Assembly (NCBI GenBank): GCA_021773815.1
Contig: JAJFJS010000009.1
Coordinates: 1 to 48,500 of the forward strand
Length of the DNA: 48,500 nucleotides
From: Gammaproteobacteria bacterium
GTDB lineage: Bacteria > Pseudomonadota > Gammaproteobacteria > Steroidobacterales > GCA-2729495
Direction: 5' to 3'
Shown: positions 26,420 to 36,796 of the stretch, piece by piece
Position numbering within the stretch: position 1 is the stretch's first letter
Layout: the number at the start of each line of letters is the position of its first letter
The notes under the pieces: generated by a model
What the model saw: only the letters and a program-made list of their open reading frames with translations
What the model was told of the DNA's origin: nothing
Database searches by the model: none
Translations under genes and position numbers: made by a program

Positions 26420-26698
26420 ATGGTGAAATCCCTCGTCCAACTGGGTCTACTCGTGTTTCTGGCCGGATGGGGCGTGCCGGCCGCGTGGGCCGGTCCCGTT
26501 GATCTGAACAGCGCGGATGCGGAAACGATTGCGCGTGAACTCAACGGTATCGGCTCGGCCCGGGCGCAGGCTATCGTGGAGTATCGGGAGCAATTCGGCG
26601 CCTTTACCTCCGCTGAAGACCTGTTGAATGTGTCGGGTATCGGCCCGCATATCCTGGAAATCAACAAGACCAATATCGTTCTGAGCCGGGCGGACTGA
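26420..26698 (+). CDS. Secreted ComEA-like helix-hairpin-helix protein
   Basis: 92 residues. A signal peptide (about residues 1-24, ending AAWA) precedes a ComEA-type double helix-hairpin-helix (VDLNSADAETIARELNGIG, then LLNVSGIGPHIL). Such periplasmic proteins bind double-stranded DNA; in competent bacteria ComEA pulls DNA through the outer membrane. An AAGGAGA ribosome-binding site lies 6-7 nt before the ATG. No other competence gene is nearby, so a role in uptake is only possible. The sequence just upstream carries a CCCGGC/GCCGGG hairpin. Confidence 0.85.
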   Translation: MVKSLVQLGLLVFLAGWGVPAAWAGPVDLNSADAETIARELNGIGSARAQAIVEYREQFGAFTSAEDLLNVSGIGPHILEINKTNIVLSRAD

Positions 26699-26729
26699 CG
26701 TCGAACCCCGGCAATTCGCCGGGACTTGG

Positions 26730-26758
26730 GGCCATGGCGGGCGCTGCCCGCCATGGCC
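26730..26758. terminator. Perfect 13-bp stem-loop downstream of the HhH gene
   Basis: GGCCATGGCGGGC pairs perfectly with 26746-26758 across a GCT loop. No long T run follows (TTAGTGTG), so it is a poor intrinsic terminator but a very stable RNA or DNA hairpin, 32 nt after the gene. It may protect the 3' end or help Rho-dependent ending before galU. Confidence 0.45.
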
Positions 26759-26838
26759 TTAGTGTGATTCGTTTGGAGTAAATTGGCGGCGGATTGGCTA
26801 TCATTCGGCCCCGAAATTCCATCCTTCGGAGCCCCGTT

Positions 26839-27690
26839 ATGCCCAAGTCCGTACGGACAGCTGTTTTCCCGGTCGCCGGTCGCGGCACACGTTTCCTGCC
26901 GGCCACCAAATCCGTGCCGAAGGAAATGCTGCCGATCGGTGACAAGCCCCTGATCCAGCATGCCGTGGAAGAGGCGCTGGAGGCCGGCGTCACGCGCCTC
27001 GTGTTTATCACGCACAGCTCCAAGCGCGCGATCGAGGATCATTTCGATGTGGATGCGGACCTGGAACGGGCGCTCGAGGCGGCCGGCAAGACTGAAACAC
27101 TGGACAAACTTCGTTCGATCCTGCCGCGCGAGGCGTCCTGCGTGTTTATCCGCCAGGGTGAGCCGCTCGGGCTCGGGCACGCGGTATTGTGTGCGCGCCC
27201 GGCGGTCGGCGACGAGCCGTTTTTCGTGCACCTGCCCGACGACCTGATCCGCGGCGATACGGGCTGCCTGGCGCAGATGGCGGAGCGGTATCAAACGACC
27301 GGGACGAGTTCGATCGCGGTCGAGAATGTGCCACGGGACGAAACGGATCGTTACGGCATTGTCGCGGTCGACGATGCGGACCGGCTGAGCGCCATCGTCG
27401 AAAAGCCGGCCCCCGCGGAGGCGCCATCGACACTGGCGGTCGTCGGGCGGTACCTGCTGACGCCGCGGATCTTCGATCTGCTGGAAACAACCGGGCGCGG
27501 CGCCGGCGGAGAGATCCAGCTGACCGATGCGATCTCCGACCTGCTGGCGCACGAGCCGGTACACGCGTTCCGATTTCAGGGCACGCGCTATGACTGTGGC
27601 AACAAGCTCGGCTATATCAGGGCGACGATCGATGTTGCCCGCACCGACCCGGAAATTATTGCCGCATTGCAGGGCAAAGCCCTGCTCTGA
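26839..27690 (+). CDS. galU: UTP-glucose-1-phosphate uridylyltransferase
   Basis: 283 residues. Makes UDP-glucose for polysaccharides and lipopolysaccharide. The nucleotide-binding signature is FPVAGRGTRFLPATKSVPKE (residues 9-28), followed by DKPLIQHAVEEAL, the LGHAVLCARP segment, EKPAP and GRYLLTPRIF. ATG at 26839 with GGAG upstream gives the family length; an in-frame ATG at 26794 is less likely. It follows the LPS-control genes lapA and lapB, a plausible functional grouping. Confidence 0.95.
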   Translation: MPKSVRTAVFPVAGRGTRFLPATKSVPKEMLPIGDKPLIQHAVEEALEAGVTRLVFITHSSKRAIEDHFDVDADLERALEAAGKTETLDKLRSILPREASCVFIRQGEPLGLGHAVLCARPAVGDEPFFVHLPDDLIRGDTGCLAQMAERYQTTGTSSIAVENVPRDETDRYGIVAVDDADRLSAIVEKPAPAEAPSTLAVVGRYLLTPRIFDLLETTGRGAGGEIQLTDAISDLLAHEPVHAFRFQGTRYDCGNKLGYIRATIDVARTDPEIIAALQGKALL

Positions 27691-27807
27691 GTGCGACCGG
27701 GAACGGGCCGTCCAGCCTGTTCGCGCGGACCTGAATGTGACCTCCAATGACCAGATCGTACGGTCGGACTTGCCTATCTTGGGATTCAGGCAATTGGAGG
27801 ATCAACG

Positions 27808-28083
27808 ATGCATGGTAGACCAAAGCTCGGTAAACACAGGATGATCACGGTTGCAACGCGTGTTGAACCGGATGAGGTTCACAAGCTGCGGGAGTTGGCC
27901 GACGAATGTGGGCTGTCGCTGTGCGGTTACATGCGTGAACTTATTCGCCGCGAACTTGAGCGCGCCGCACGCACGGATCTGCAACCCAAAACAGGCCAAA
28001 ATGAAAGCCGGAACGAAAGCCGGAACGAAGGCAATCGTCTGCCGCGAAACGGCTCCTTGGCGGCCCGGAACCTCGTCGCGTAG
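27808..28083 (+). CDS. Small ribbon-helix-helix-like protein
   Basis: 91 residues, preceded by a strong GGAGG ribosome-binding site 7-8 nt before the ATG. Residues about 13-54 (ITVATRVEPDEVHKLRELAD, then GLSLCGYMRELIRREL) look like a ribbon-helix-helix fold of the Arc/CopG/MobC type: one short strand and two helices. The tail is polar and contains NESRNESRNE, encoded by a 12-bp direct repeat at about 28000-28031. A DNA-binding repressor or accessory protein is possible. No toxin partner is adjacent. Confidence 0.65.
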   Translation: MHGRPKLGKHRMITVATRVEPDEVHKLRELADECGLSLCGYMRELIRRELERAARTDLQPKTGQNESRNESRNEGNRLPRNGSLAARNLVA

Positions 28084-28200
28084 GCGAGACCGCCACCAGG
28101 ATTGATCGGCAGAGGGTGATACCGGTTGACGCGCCGGGACCGGTACCTGACCCGCAGCTACCAGATTGTCAGTTCCGCCACGGCTAAACTGGCCCATTAA

Positions 28201-28281
28201 CGATACGGTGACAGCAACTCCCCCCTTCTTTGCCGCCGTATCGAATTGCGAGCCCCGCCTTCATGGCGGGGCTTTTTTTTT
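28201..28281 (+). ncRNA. Candidate small RNA or 3'UTR stem-loop plus terminator
   Basis: An 8-bp perfect stem CGATACGG (28201-28208) / CCGTATCG (28236-28243) with a C-rich loop containing ACTCCCCCCTTC is followed 8 nt later by the intrinsic terminator at 28252-28281. C-rich loops that could pair with Shine-Dalgarno sequences are a hallmark of many regulatory RNAs. A promoter is not convincing (TAAACT at 28185-28190 without a good -35). It may instead be released from the mRNA of the upstream gene, which ends at 28083. Confidence 0.4.
28252..28281 (+). terminator. Strong intrinsic terminator
   Basis: Stem GCCCCGCC/GGCGGGGC, loop TTCAT, then nine T. It ends plus-strand transcription of galU and the small ribbon-helix-helix gene before the oppositely oriented tRNA-Asn. 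Confidence 0.9.
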
Positions 28282-28343
28282 GTGCCGCGAACTAACCATC
28301 GACGGGTGTCGATCAGGCGGATTGCTGCGCGGTATCGGCAAAG

Positions 28344-28369
28344 AAAAAAGGAGCCGACAGGCTCCTTTT
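28344..28369 (-). terminator. tRNA-Asn terminator, bidirectional
   Basis: Stem AGGAGCC/GGCTCCT with a 4-nt loop, followed by six T on the minus strand and four T on the plus strand. It starts 8 nt after the tRNA CCA end. Confidence 0.88.
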
Positions 28370-28376
28370 CTGGTGT

Positions 28377-28452
28377 TGGCTCCCCGGGGCGGACTCGAAC
28401 CACCGACCAATTGATTAACAGTCAATCGCTCTACCAACTGAGCTACCGGGGA
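28377..28452 (-). tRNA. tRNA-Asn(GTT)
   Basis: A 76-nt cloverleaf including an encoded CCA. The acceptor TCCCCGG pairs with CCGGGGA, the anticodon loop is CTGTTAA (anticodon GTT), and the T loop is TTCGAGT. It has its own promoter and terminator, and is divergent from nothing but downstream of the aminotransferase gene on the same strand. Confidence 0.97.
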
Positions 28453-28480
28453 ATAGGCTTGGCGTCTTAGACGCCGCGGG

Positions 28481-28509
28481 ATTCTCCAAGAACCCTCATA
28501 TCAAGTCAA
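28481..28509 (-). promoter_or_regulatory. tRNA-Asn promoter
   Basis: TTGACT (28504-28509, minus strand), 17-nt spacer, GAGAAT (28481-28486), then a GC-rich discriminator as expected for a stringently controlled stable-RNA promoter. The short leader holds a GGCGTC/GACGCC hairpin at 28461-28475. Confidence 0.65.
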
Positions 28510-28528
28510 GGAAACGGCGCCCGTCGGC

Positions 28529-29710
28529 TTATTTCAGCGCGCGATCGATTCGACGAATAGCCTCTTTCAATGTGTCCAGATCGGTGGCGAACGACAGACG
28601 GATGTAGCCGGGCGCGCCGAAGGCCGAGCCCGGTACGAGCGCGACATCCGCCTCGTTCAGCAATAATTCCGAAAGTGCGGTGTCATCGGCGACTCCCTTC
28701 GCCGCGATGGCCCCGCTGACGTTCGGGAACGCATAGAAGGTACCGGCGCCCGGAGCGCATTTGACGCCGGGGATCTCGTTCAGTGCGCCGATCACAACAT
28801 CGTGGCGCTGCTTGAACGCCGCCGTCATTTCTGCGATGCAACTCTGGTCGCCGGAAAGTGCCTCGACGCTCGCGGCCTGCGAAATCGAACAGGGATTCGA
28901 TGTGCTCTGGCCCTGGATCTTATTCATGGCCTTGATGATTGTCGGTGGGCCGCCGCAATAGCCGATGCGCCAGCCGGTCATCGCATAGCATTTGGAAACG
29001 CCGTTTATCGTGACGGTCCGGTCGTACAGCTCCGGGCAGGCCTCGGCGAGACTGGTGAACGGCTCATCCGCCCAGTAGATGTGCTCGTACATGTCGTCCG
29101 TAGCGATGACGATACCTGGATGATCGACCAGCACCGCGCCGAGCGCGGCCAGTTCGGCACGCGTATATGCCGCGCCGGTGGGGTTGGACGGGCTGTTGAA
29201 AAAGATCAACCGGGTGCGTTCCGTGATCGCCGCGGCCAGGGCGCGCGGAGTGATCTTGAAGTCGTCCTCGATGCTGGCGGACACGATGACGGGCTCGCCG
29301 TCGGCGAGCTTGACCATATCCGGATACGACACCCAGTAGGGGGCGGGAATGATCGCCTCGTCGCCGGGATTCAGCACGGCCGAGCAAACGTTGTAACAGG
29401 TCTGCTTGGCCCCGCTCGAGACGAGAATCTGGTTGGGGGCGTAGGTCAGCGAATTGTCACGCTGAAACTTTTCGATAATGGCAGCCTTGAGTTCGGGGGT
29501 GCCGTCGACCGCCGTGTATTTGGTCTGTCCGTTCTGAATCGCGCGGATTGCCGCGGCTTTTATATGGTCGGGCGTATCGAAATCGGGCTCGCCCGAGCCG
29601 AGGCCGATGACGTCACGGCCCTGGGCACGTAACTCGGCGGCCAGTGCCGTGACGGCCATTGTCGGCGACGGCTTGACTCGCTGGACGCGTTGCGAAACTG
29701 ATAAACTCAC
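28529..29710 (-). CDS. aspC: Aspartate-type (class Ib) aminotransferase
   Basis: 393 residues from a GTG at 29710 with AGAGG 8-9 nt upstream. Class I fold: VIGLGSGEPDFDTPDHI (about residues 34-50), YTAVDGTPELK, SPSNPTGA, and the PLP lysine K240 in SKCYAMTGWRIGY. This is the Ib subgroup found in Thermus, Rhizobium and Pseudomonas relatives rather than E. coli AspC. Substrate could be aspartate or an aromatic amino acid. Divergent from uvrB, as in Pseudomonas. Confidence 0.92.
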   Translation of the reverse strand: MSLSVSQRVQRVKPSPTMAVTALAAELRAQGRDVIGLGSGEPDFDTPDHIKAAAIRAIQNGQTKYTAVDGTPELKAAIIEKFQRDNSLTYAPNQILVSSGAKQTCYNVCSAVLNPGDEAIIPAPYWVSYPDMVKLADGEPVIVSASIEDDFKITPRALAAAITERTRLIFFNSPSNPTGAAYTRAELAALGAVLVDHPGIVIATDDMYEHIYWADEPFTSLAEACPELYDRTVTINGVSKCYAMTGWRIGYCGGPPTIIKAMNKIQGQSTSNPCSISQAASVEALSGDQSCIAEMTAAFKQRHDVVIGALNEIPGVKCAPGAGTFYAFPNVSGAIAAKGVADDTALSELLLNEADVALVPGSAFGAPGYIRLSFATDLDTLKEAIRRIDRALK

Positions 29711-29824
29711 TGGTTGATCCTCTCAATACACGCCATGGTTAGCGCCATGGCGCCGGCGCGGCCCGGAACGGGCAGCAAATACTAAGGGATTCGCGGCCCG
29801 CAACCAATATCTGGCGAGTAATTC

Positions 29825-31843
29825 ATGGACCGATTTCAACTCGTCGCGGATTTTGAGCCGGCCGGCGATCAGCCCGCCGCGATCGCCGGCCTCGTGGAAG
29901 GGCTCGAAAACGGTCTGGCGCGCCAGACTCTGCTCGGTGTCACCGGGTCCGGCAAGACGTTCACGATCGCCCATGTGATCCGGGCCGTGCAGCGGCCGAC
30001 GCTGATCCTGGCTCCGAACAAGACCCTGGCGGCTCAGCTGTACGGTGAAATGCGCGATTTCTTCCCGCACAATCGTGTCGAATATTTCGTGTCCTACTAT
30101 GATTACTATCAGCCCGAGGCCTACGTGCCTTCGTCCGATACCTTCATCGACAAGGATGCGGCGGTGAACGAGCATATCGAGCAGATGCGGTTGTCGGCGA
30201 CGAAAGCGCTGATGGAACGCAGCGATGCCATTATCGTCGCCACCGTATCGGCGATATACGGACTCGGAGATCCTGAAGCCTATTTCAGCATGGTGCTACA
30301 TGTGTCGCGTGGCGATCGCATCGATCAGCGTGAAATACTCCGCAAGCTGGCCGAACTGCAATACAAGCGCAACGAAGTCGAACTCGCAAACGGTACCTAC
30401 CGAGTGCGTGGCGGGATTATCGATATCCTGCCGGCGGAATCAGAACGTGAGGCCATGCGCATCGAATTGTTTGATGATGAGGTCGAAAAATTATCCTGGT
30501 TCGATCCGTTGACGGGAGTCGTTTCCCGGCAGGTGCCGCGGGTGACGATTTATCCAAAGTCGCACTACGTCACTCCCCGCGAGGTCATGCTCAAGGCGAT
30601 CGACGAGATCAGGGTCGACCTGAAAGACCGTCTGACCGTGCTGCGCGAGGCCGGTAAACTGGTCGAGGCCCAGCGTCTGGAGCAGCGCACCATGTTCGAT
30701 CTCGAAATGATCGCCGAGCTCGGATACTGCAACGGTATCGAGAACTACAGCCGCTATCTGTCCGGTCGTGGTCCGGGCGAGCCGCCGCCGTGTCTGTTTG
30801 ACTATGTGCCGGACAATGCCTTGCTGATTATCGACGAGGGTCATGTGACCATTCCGCAGCTCGGCGCGATGTACAAAGGCGATCGGTCGCGAAAGGAGAC
30901 GCTTGTCGAGTACGGGTTCCGTCTGCCGTCGGCGCTCGACAATCGACCGCTGCGCTTCGACGAGTTTGAAGCGATCGCCCCGCAGTGTATCTTCGTGTCC
31001 GCAACGCCGGGTCGTTATGAACAGGAGCATGCTGATGCCGTCGTCGAGCAGGTCGTGCGCCCGACGGGGCTTTTGGACCCCATTGTCGACGTGCGTCCGG
31101 CGGGCACGCAGGTTGACGACGTTCTGTCGGAAATCAGTATTCGTACCGCGCGCAACGAGCGTGTGTTGATTACGACGCTGACCAAGCGCATGGCCGAGGA
31201 CCTGACGGACTACCTGCAGGATCACGGGGTTCGTGTGCGGTATCTGCATTCGGATATCGACACGGTCGAGCGGGTTGAGATCATCAGAGATTTGCGTCTC
31301 GGCGAGTTCGACGTTTTGGTGGGGATTAACCTGCTGCGCGAGGGACTGGATTTGCCCGAGGTATCACTGGTCGCAATACTCGATGCCGACAAGGAGGGTT
31401 TTCTGCGGTCGGAGGGATCGTTGATACAGACGATGGGTCGTGCCGCGCGCAACGCCAACGGTACGGCAATCATGTATGCCGATCGCATCACCGGGTCGAT
31501 GGAAAGGGCGATCGCCGAGACCGAGCGGCGCCGCGAAAAGCAGATTGCCTCGAACAAGGAATTGGGCATCACGCCGCAGACGATTCTCAAGCAGGTACGC
31601 GACGTCATGGAGGGCGCCCGTAGTCAGGGGAAGGGCCGCGGCCGTGCGCGGCGGGTAGCGGAGCCGAGAACCGATTACGCTCATCTGACACCGGATTCTG
31701 CGCTCAAGAGCATCGCTGTACTCGAAAAACAGATGCATCGACACGCGCGAGACCTTGAGTTCGAAGAGGCGGCACAAGTGCGCGATGAGATTGAAGAACT
31801 GCGACGTGCCGGCTTCGGGCTTCCCGACGCTTTTTCGGCCTGA
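29825..31843 (+). CDS. uvrB: Excinuclease ABC subunit B
   Basis: 672 residues (E. coli 673). Nucleotide-excision repair helicase-like damage verifier. Walker A GVTGSGKT ends at T45 (K44); the damage-probing beta hairpin is seen in [14 protein letters not shown]; later motifs include [29 protein letters not shown] and [10 protein letters not shown]. The C-terminal UVR domain that contacts UvrC is [21 protein letters not shown] see no clear LexA box in the 114-nt gap to the divergent aminotransferase gene. Confidence 0.98.
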   Translation: MDRFQLVADFEPAGDQPAAIAGLVEGLENGLARQTLLGVTGSGKTFTIAHVIRAVQRPTLILAPNKTLAAQLYGEMRDFFPHNRVEYFVSYYDYYQPEAYVPSSDTFIDKDAAVNEHIEQMRLSATKALMERSDAIIVATVSAIYGLGDPEAYFSMVLHVSRGDRIDQREILRKLAELQYKRNEVELANGTYRVRGGIIDILPAESEREAMRIELFDDEVEKLSWFDPLTGVVSRQVPRVTIYPKSHYVTPREVMLKAIDEIRVDLKDRLTVLREAGKLVEAQRLEQRTMFDLEMIAELGYCNGIENYSRYLSGRGPGEPPPCLFDYVPDNALLIIDEGHVTIPQLGAMYKGDRSRKETLVEYGFRLPSALDNRPLRFDEFEAIAPQCIFVSATPGRYEQEHADAVVEQVVRPTGLLDPIVDVRPAGTQVDDVLSEISIRTARNERVLITTLTKRMAEDLTDYLQDHGVRVRYLHSDIDTVERVEIIRDLRLGEFDVLVGINLLREGLDLPEVSLVAILDADKEGFLRSEGSLIQTMGRAARNANGTAIMYADRITGSMERAIAETERRREKQIASNKELGITPQTILKQVRDVMEGARSQGKGRGRARRVAEPRTDYAHLTPDSALKSIAVLEKQMHRHARDLEFEEAAQVRDEIEELRRAGFGLPDAFSA

Positions 31844-31925
31844 TTCGTGCGGTTGCCGCTCGCGACGCGGGATCCGATGGCGGGCGGGGGGGCAGGCGGG
31901 TCGCGGCTCGTGGCGACGCCCGGTC

Positions 31926-31954
31926 TTGCGATCGCCCGGTGGGTTGGGTATCGT
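31926..31954 (+). promoter_or_regulatory. tRNA-Val promoter
   Basis: TTGCGA, 17-nt spacer, TATCGT, then a GC-rich discriminator. Predicted start near 31961, about 30 nt before the tRNA. Confidence 0.6.
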
Positions 31955-31991
31955 ACCGGGCCCGCGGCGGAACCGCCCGGGCGTGGGCGAG

Positions 31992-32068
31992 AGGCGCGTA
32001 GCTCAGTTGGTTAGAGCGCCACGTTGACATCGTGGAGGTCGTTGGTTCGATTCCAATCGCGCCTACCA
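31992..32068 (+). tRNA. tRNA-Val(GAC)
   Basis: 77 nt with encoded CCA. The acceptor AGGCGCG pairs with CGCGCCT; the anticodon stem CCACG/CGTGG encloses TTGACAT, giving anticodon GAC; the T loop is TTCGATT. Flanked by its own promoter and terminator. Confidence 0.97.
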
Positions 32069-32080
32069 GTGACAAGATAG

Positions 32081-32105
32081 AGAGCCGGCCTTCGGGCCGG
32101 CTCTT
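32081..32105 (+). terminator. tRNA-Val terminator
   Basis: A 10-bp perfect stem AGAGCCGGCC/GGCCGGCTCT with a TTCG loop followed by T residues, 12 nt after the tRNA. Confidence 0.92.
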
Positions 32106-32108
32106 TTT

Positions 32109-32459
32109 CATGTTCCGCCCGGCGTTGCCCGGTATGCACAATCACTGACCGGTACAGACAAGACATCGCGCCCGCGCCGCGGGCATGATGCGCGATATGG
32201 GGCGTGGCCAGGGACGGCCCACCCAGCTTTTTTCTCTCCGTCCACGGATGCGACGGCACCGGCGGTCCATGCGATAGCGGCACGGCCGAAGCAGCCGCCC
32301 CGGCGTCCGACCGATAGCTGGCATCCGGCCCGCGGCAGACCCGCTTGAATCTTCCCGAAATTCATCCCGGCGGCTCGCGGGGGACGGCCCCGCTCTGGTA
32401 GAATCGGCGCCCGGCGTGCCCACAGGGCCGCCTTTTTTTCTGATTCCCGGGAAAGTCCC
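32109..32459 (+). promoter_or_regulatory. 351-bp thrS upstream region
   Basis: No gene seen. Near its end is an extended -10 (TGG then TAGAAT, 32399-32404). Directly after it, GGCGCCC (32406-32412) pairs with GGGCCGCC (32425-32432, one bulged C), followed by seven T (32433-32439), a terminator-like structure 20 nt before the thrS ATG. It could attenuate readthrough from upstream. E. coli thrS is controlled by a tRNA-like operator; no such fold is obvious here. Confidence 0.4.
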
Positions 32460-34391
32460 ATGCCCGTTATTACGCTGCCCGACGGCAGCCAGCGACAATT
32501 CGATCAGGCCGTGTCCGTTGCCGCCATTGCGGCAGACATCGGCGCGGGCCTTGCCAAGGCGGCGCTGGCGGGGCGTGTCGACGGCACATTGGCGGATGTC
32601 TCCCATATCGTCACGACCGATGCGTCGGTCGCTATTATCACCGGCGCCGATCCCGACGGGCTGGAGATTATCAGGCACTCGACGGCGCATTTGCTGGCCC
32701 AGGCCGTTCAGCAGGTGTTCCCGGGTGCGCAGGTGACGATCGGCCCGGTCATCGAAAATGGTTTCTTCTACGATTTCGCCTTCGAACGTGCGTTCACGCC
32801 GGAGGATCTCGAGACTATCGAGGCGCGGATGGTTGAACTCGCAGCCGCTGACTTGCCCGTGACGCGCGAACTGATGGCGCGCGACGAGGCCATCGAGTAC
32901 TTCAAGGGTATCGGTGAGCACTACAAGGCCGAGATCATCGGGGACATCCCGTCCACGGAGCCCATCAGTCTGTATCGACAGGGCGACTGGGTAGACCTGT
33001 GCCGTGGTCCCCACGTGCCGAGCACGCGTTTCATCCAGGCTTTTAAATTAACGAGCGTCGCCGGCGCTTATTGGCGCGGAAACTCGGCCAACGCGATGCT
33101 GCAGCGGATTTATGGCACCGCATGGCCGGACAAGAAGGCTTTGAAGCAGTATCTCGTGCGCCTCGAAGAGGCCGAGCGCCGTGACCATCGCCGCATCGGC
33201 AAGGATCTGGATCTGTTCAGCCTGCAGGAGGAAGCGGGCGGTGGTCTCGTCTTCTGGCATCCGAAGGGCGCCCGGATCAGGCGCGCGGTCGAGGACTTCT
33301 GGCGGGATCAGCACGTCGCCGCGGGTTACGAGTTGTTGTATACGCCGCATATTGCGTTACAGACGCTGTGGGATACCTCGGGGCATACCGATTTCTACCG
33401 TGAGGGCATGTATCGGCCGATGGAGGAGGACAACCAGCTCTATCAGCTCAAGCCGATGAATTGTCCGTTTCATGTGCTGATATACAAGAATGCGCTGCGC
33501 TCGCATCGTGATCTGCCGATGCGGTGGGCCGAGCTGGGCACCGTGTATCGACACGAGATGTCCGGAGCGCTGCACGGCCTGATGCGGGTGCGGGGCTTCA
33601 CGCAGGATGACGCCCACATCTTTTGCCGCGAAGAACAAATTGCCGATGAGATCCTGGCGATCCTGAACCTGACGCTCGATACGCTGGCGGCCTTCGGTTT
33701 CGATGATTTCTCGATCGATCTGTCCACCCGGCCCGAGAAAGCGGTCGGCGACATCGGGATCTGGGACAAGGCTACTGCCGCGCTGCAACAGGCGCTGGAA
33801 GCCAAGGGTATCGACTATGCGATCGACGAAGGCGGCGGGGCTTTCTACGGACCGAAGATCGACGTCAAGATTCGCGACGCCATCGGCCGCGAATGGCAAT
33901 GTTCCACGATCCAGCTGGACTTCAATCTGCCCGAGCGCTTCGATATGGAATACGTTGCCGAGGACGGCGCCCGGCACCGACCGATCATGATCCACAGGGC
34001 GCTGCTGGGTTCACTGGAGCGATTTTTCGGTATTTTAATCGAGCATTACGAGGGCCGTTTTCCGGCCTGGCTGGCCCCGGTTCAGGCGGTAATCCTGAAT
34101 ATTACGGATCGCCAGGACGATTATGTGCTCAAGATTGAGGAAACCTTGAAAAATCAGGGATTTCGGGTAGAAACGGACTTGAGAAACGAAAAAATCGGCC
34201 GTAAAATCCGCGAGCACACTTTACAGAGGGTCCCGTTTCTACTGGTCGTAGGCGACCGGGAAGCGGAATCGAATACCGTGGCCGTGCGCACGCGAGGCGG
34301 AACAGACCTCGGCAGTCAGTCGATAGACGGATTTGCCGAACGTTTGCGGACCGAGATCGCGAGCCGCGGTCTTGTTAATTTGGAGGATTGA
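32460..34391 (+). CDS. thrS: Threonyl-tRNA synthetase
   Basis: 643 residues (E. coli 642). An N-terminal TGS domain (about residues 1-62), then the editing domain with its [11 protein letters not shown] zinc-like motif, then the class II catalytic core with MNCPFH (zinc ligand Cys) and motif 2 ([20 protein letters not shown]), and the C-terminal anticodon-binding domain. It starts the translation operon thrS-infC-rpmI-rplT-pheS-pheT-ihfA. The stop is 3 nt before the infC AUC start, and GGAGG near the end of thrS serves infC. Confidence 0.98.
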   Translation: MPVITLPDGSQRQFDQAVSVAAIAADIGAGLAKAALAGRVDGTLADVSHIVTTDASVAIITGADPDGLEIIRHSTAHLLAQAVQQVFPGAQVTIGPVIENGFFYDFAFERAFTPEDLETIEARMVELAAADLPVTRELMARDEAIEYFKGIGEHYKAEIIGDIPSTEPISLYRQGDWVDLCRGPHVPSTRFIQAFKLTSVAGAYWRGNSANAMLQRIYGTAWPDKKALKQYLVRLEEAERRDHRRIGKDLDLFSLQEEAGGGLVFWHPKGARIRRAVEDFWRDQHVAAGYELLYTPHIALQTLWDTSGHTDFYREGMYRPMEEDNQLYQLKPMNCPFHVLIYKNALRSHRDLPMRWAELGTVYRHEMSGALHGLMRVRGFTQDDAHIFCREEQIADEILAILNLTLDTLAAFGFDDFSIDLSTRPEKAVGDIGIWDKATAALQQALEAKGIDYAIDEGGGAFYGPKIDVKIRDAIGREWQCSTIQLDFNLPERFDMEYVAEDGARHRPIMIHRALLGSLERFFGILIEHYEGRFPAWLAPVQAVILNITDRQDDYVLKIEETLKNQGFRVETDLRNEKIGRKIREHTLQRVPFLLVVGDREAESNTVAVRTRGGTDLGSQSIDGFAERLRTEIASRGLVNLED

Positions 34392-34394
34392 GGA

Positions 34395-34910
34395 ATCGCT
34401 AGAAAGCGGATTAGACGAAATCAGGAAATTGAGGCCACTCAGGTTCGAGTGATCGATTCCGAAGGCGAGCAGGCCGGCGTCATGGAGCGCGACAGTGCAA
34501 TTGAACTGGCGAAGCAGAATGGCCTGGACCTGGTCGAAGTGTCGCCGAATGCCGAACCACCGGTCTGTCGAATCATGGATTTCGGCAAGTATCTTTTTGA
34601 GCAAAAAAAGAAGACTCATGCCGGCAAGGTCAAGCAGCGACAGACGCAGCTGAAAGAGGTGAAATTTCGTCCGGGTACCGAGATTGGTGATTACCAGGTG
34701 AAGATGCGTAACCTGGTTCGTTTTCTCGAACAGGGAGACAAGACGAAAGTAACGCTGCGGTTTCGTGGCCGTGAGATGGCGCATCAGGAGCTGGGTATTC
34801 AGTTGCTCAAACGCGTCGAGGCGGACCTCGTGGAATTGGCAACGGTCGAACAGTTTCCGAAGATGGAAGGACGCCAGCTCATTATGGTGCTGGCGCCGAA
34901 AAAGCATTGA
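34395..34910 (+). CDS. infC: Translation initiation factor IF-3, AUC start
   Basis: 171 residues. The IF3 N-domain is [14 protein letters not shown] onward, and [20 protein letters not shown] is diagnostic; the C-domain holds [17 protein letters not shown]. No ATG, GTG or TTG exists in frame before 34449, and starting there would cut off conserved residues ([15 protein letters not shown], resembling Xanthomonas IF3). An ATC at 34395 is spaced 8 nt from a perfect GGAGG at 34382-34386. IF3 rejects non-AUG starts, and E. coli infC uses AUU for self-limitation; AUC here would act alike. It lies 3 nt after thrS. Confidence 0.88.
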   Translation: MARKRIRRNQEIEATQVRVIDSEGEQAGVMERDSAIELAKQNGLDLVEVSPNAEPPVCRIMDFGKYLFEQKKKTHAGKVKQRQTQLKEVKFRPGTEIGDYQVKMRNLVRFLEQGDKTKVTLRFRGREMAHQELGIQLLKRVEADLVELATVEQFPKMEGRQLIMVLAPKKH

Positions 34911-35106
34911 ATTCAATCTCGGTGGTTTGCACCGCCGGGGTGAATAGAAAAGTGAGTTGGGACCGCGAGGTCGGGCGCCGGTAAACGGCACTGCGACCCC
35001 GGGTGGGTGATGGCGCCGGATCGGTGCCGGATCCCCGGTCCTCCAACCCGCCTGCTTCGGCCAGAGATAGGCTCTGGTTCGGGTCAGGCTAAAAATGGAG
35101 CATGTA
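34911..35106 (+). promoter_or_regulatory. infC-rpmI leader, possible L20 control region
   Basis: 196 nt, unusually long for this compact operon, with several GC-rich complementary segments (e.g. GGCGCCGG/ CCGGATC neighbourhood and a CGACCCCGGGT stretch). In E. coli and Bacillus this region binds L20 to repress rpmI-rplT. I infer the same role from position and fold potential; no covariation can be tested here. Confidence 0.4.
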
Positions 35107-35304
35107 ATGCCGAAGTTAAAGACTAATCGCGGCGCAGCGAAAAGATTTCGCGTGACCGGCAAGGGCAAGTTCAAGCGCGCCCAGTCGCACCGTCGCCATA
35201 TCCTGACCAAGAAGACCACTAAGCGGAAACGTCATCTCCGGGCGGACGCGCATATCGCCGAGTCCGACGTAAATGCCGTCAAAAAACTTCTGCCGTATGC
35301 CTGA
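35107..35304 (+). CDS. rpmI: 50S ribosomal protein L35
   Basis: 65 residues beginning [20 protein letters not shown] after Met, the family hallmark, and very basic throughout. GGAG lies 7-8 nt before the ATG at 35107; an in-frame ATG at 35095 would add four residues and is unlikely. Followed by rplT after 50 nt. Confidence 0.97.
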   Translation: MPKLKTNRGAAKRFRVTGKGKFKRAQSHRRHILTKKTTKRKRHLRADAHIAESDVNAVKKLLPYA

Positions 35305-35354
35305 AGGCAGCCGGCGGTAGTTATTTCCAGATAATCGAATTCCAGGAGAGTTAG

Positions 35355-35717
35355 ATGGCCAGGGTAAAGAGAGGCGTTGTCGCAAGAGCACGCCACAAAA
35401 AAGTCCTGAACAAGGCAAAGGGTTATTACGGCGCGCGAAGCAAGGTCTACCGCGTTGCGAAACAGGCGGTCATCAAGGCCGGCCAGTATGCCTATCGAGA
35501 CCGCCGCGTTCGCAAGCGCGAGTTTCGTGCGCTCTGGATCACGCGTATTAACGCGGCCGCCCGGACGAACGGGTTGTCCTACAGCCGGTTCATGAACGGA
35601 TTGTCGAAAGCCGGGATTGAGGTCGACCGCAAGATGCTGGCCGATCTCGCCGTGCATGACGCGGCGGCGTTCACCGCGCTCGCCGAGCAGGCAAAAGCGG
35701 GACTCGCCAGCACCTGA
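35355..35717 (+). CDS. rplT: 50S ribosomal protein L20
   Basis: 120 residues, typical. Starts [20 protein letters not shown] and contains [17 protein letters not shown] and [20 protein letters not shown]20 is an early 23S rRNA assembly protein and, in E. coli, the repressor of its own operon. A GGAGAG ribosome-binding site lies just upstream. Followed by pheS. Confidence 0.97.
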   Translation: MARVKRGVVARARHKKVLNKAKGYYGARSKVYRVAKQAVIKAGQYAYRDRRVRKREFRALWITRINAAARTNGLSYSRFMNGLSKAGIEVDRKMLADLAVHDAAAFTALAEQAKAGLAST

Positions 35718-36782
<1,065 letters not shown>

Positions 36783-36796
36783 GCGGGGCGCGCGGC

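Noticed and set aside
26362-27747. 461-residue minus-strand frame opposite galU and the HhH gene
   Set aside because: Antisense to two supported genes; low-complexity Arg-rich translation.
28000-28031. 12-bp direct repeats as an iteron or origin
   Set aside because: Only about 2.5 copies, and they are coding within the small ribbon-helix-helix-like gene.
29711-29824. LexA box upstream of uvrB
   Set aside because: No CTG-N10-CAG palindrome of acceptable quality was found in the gap.
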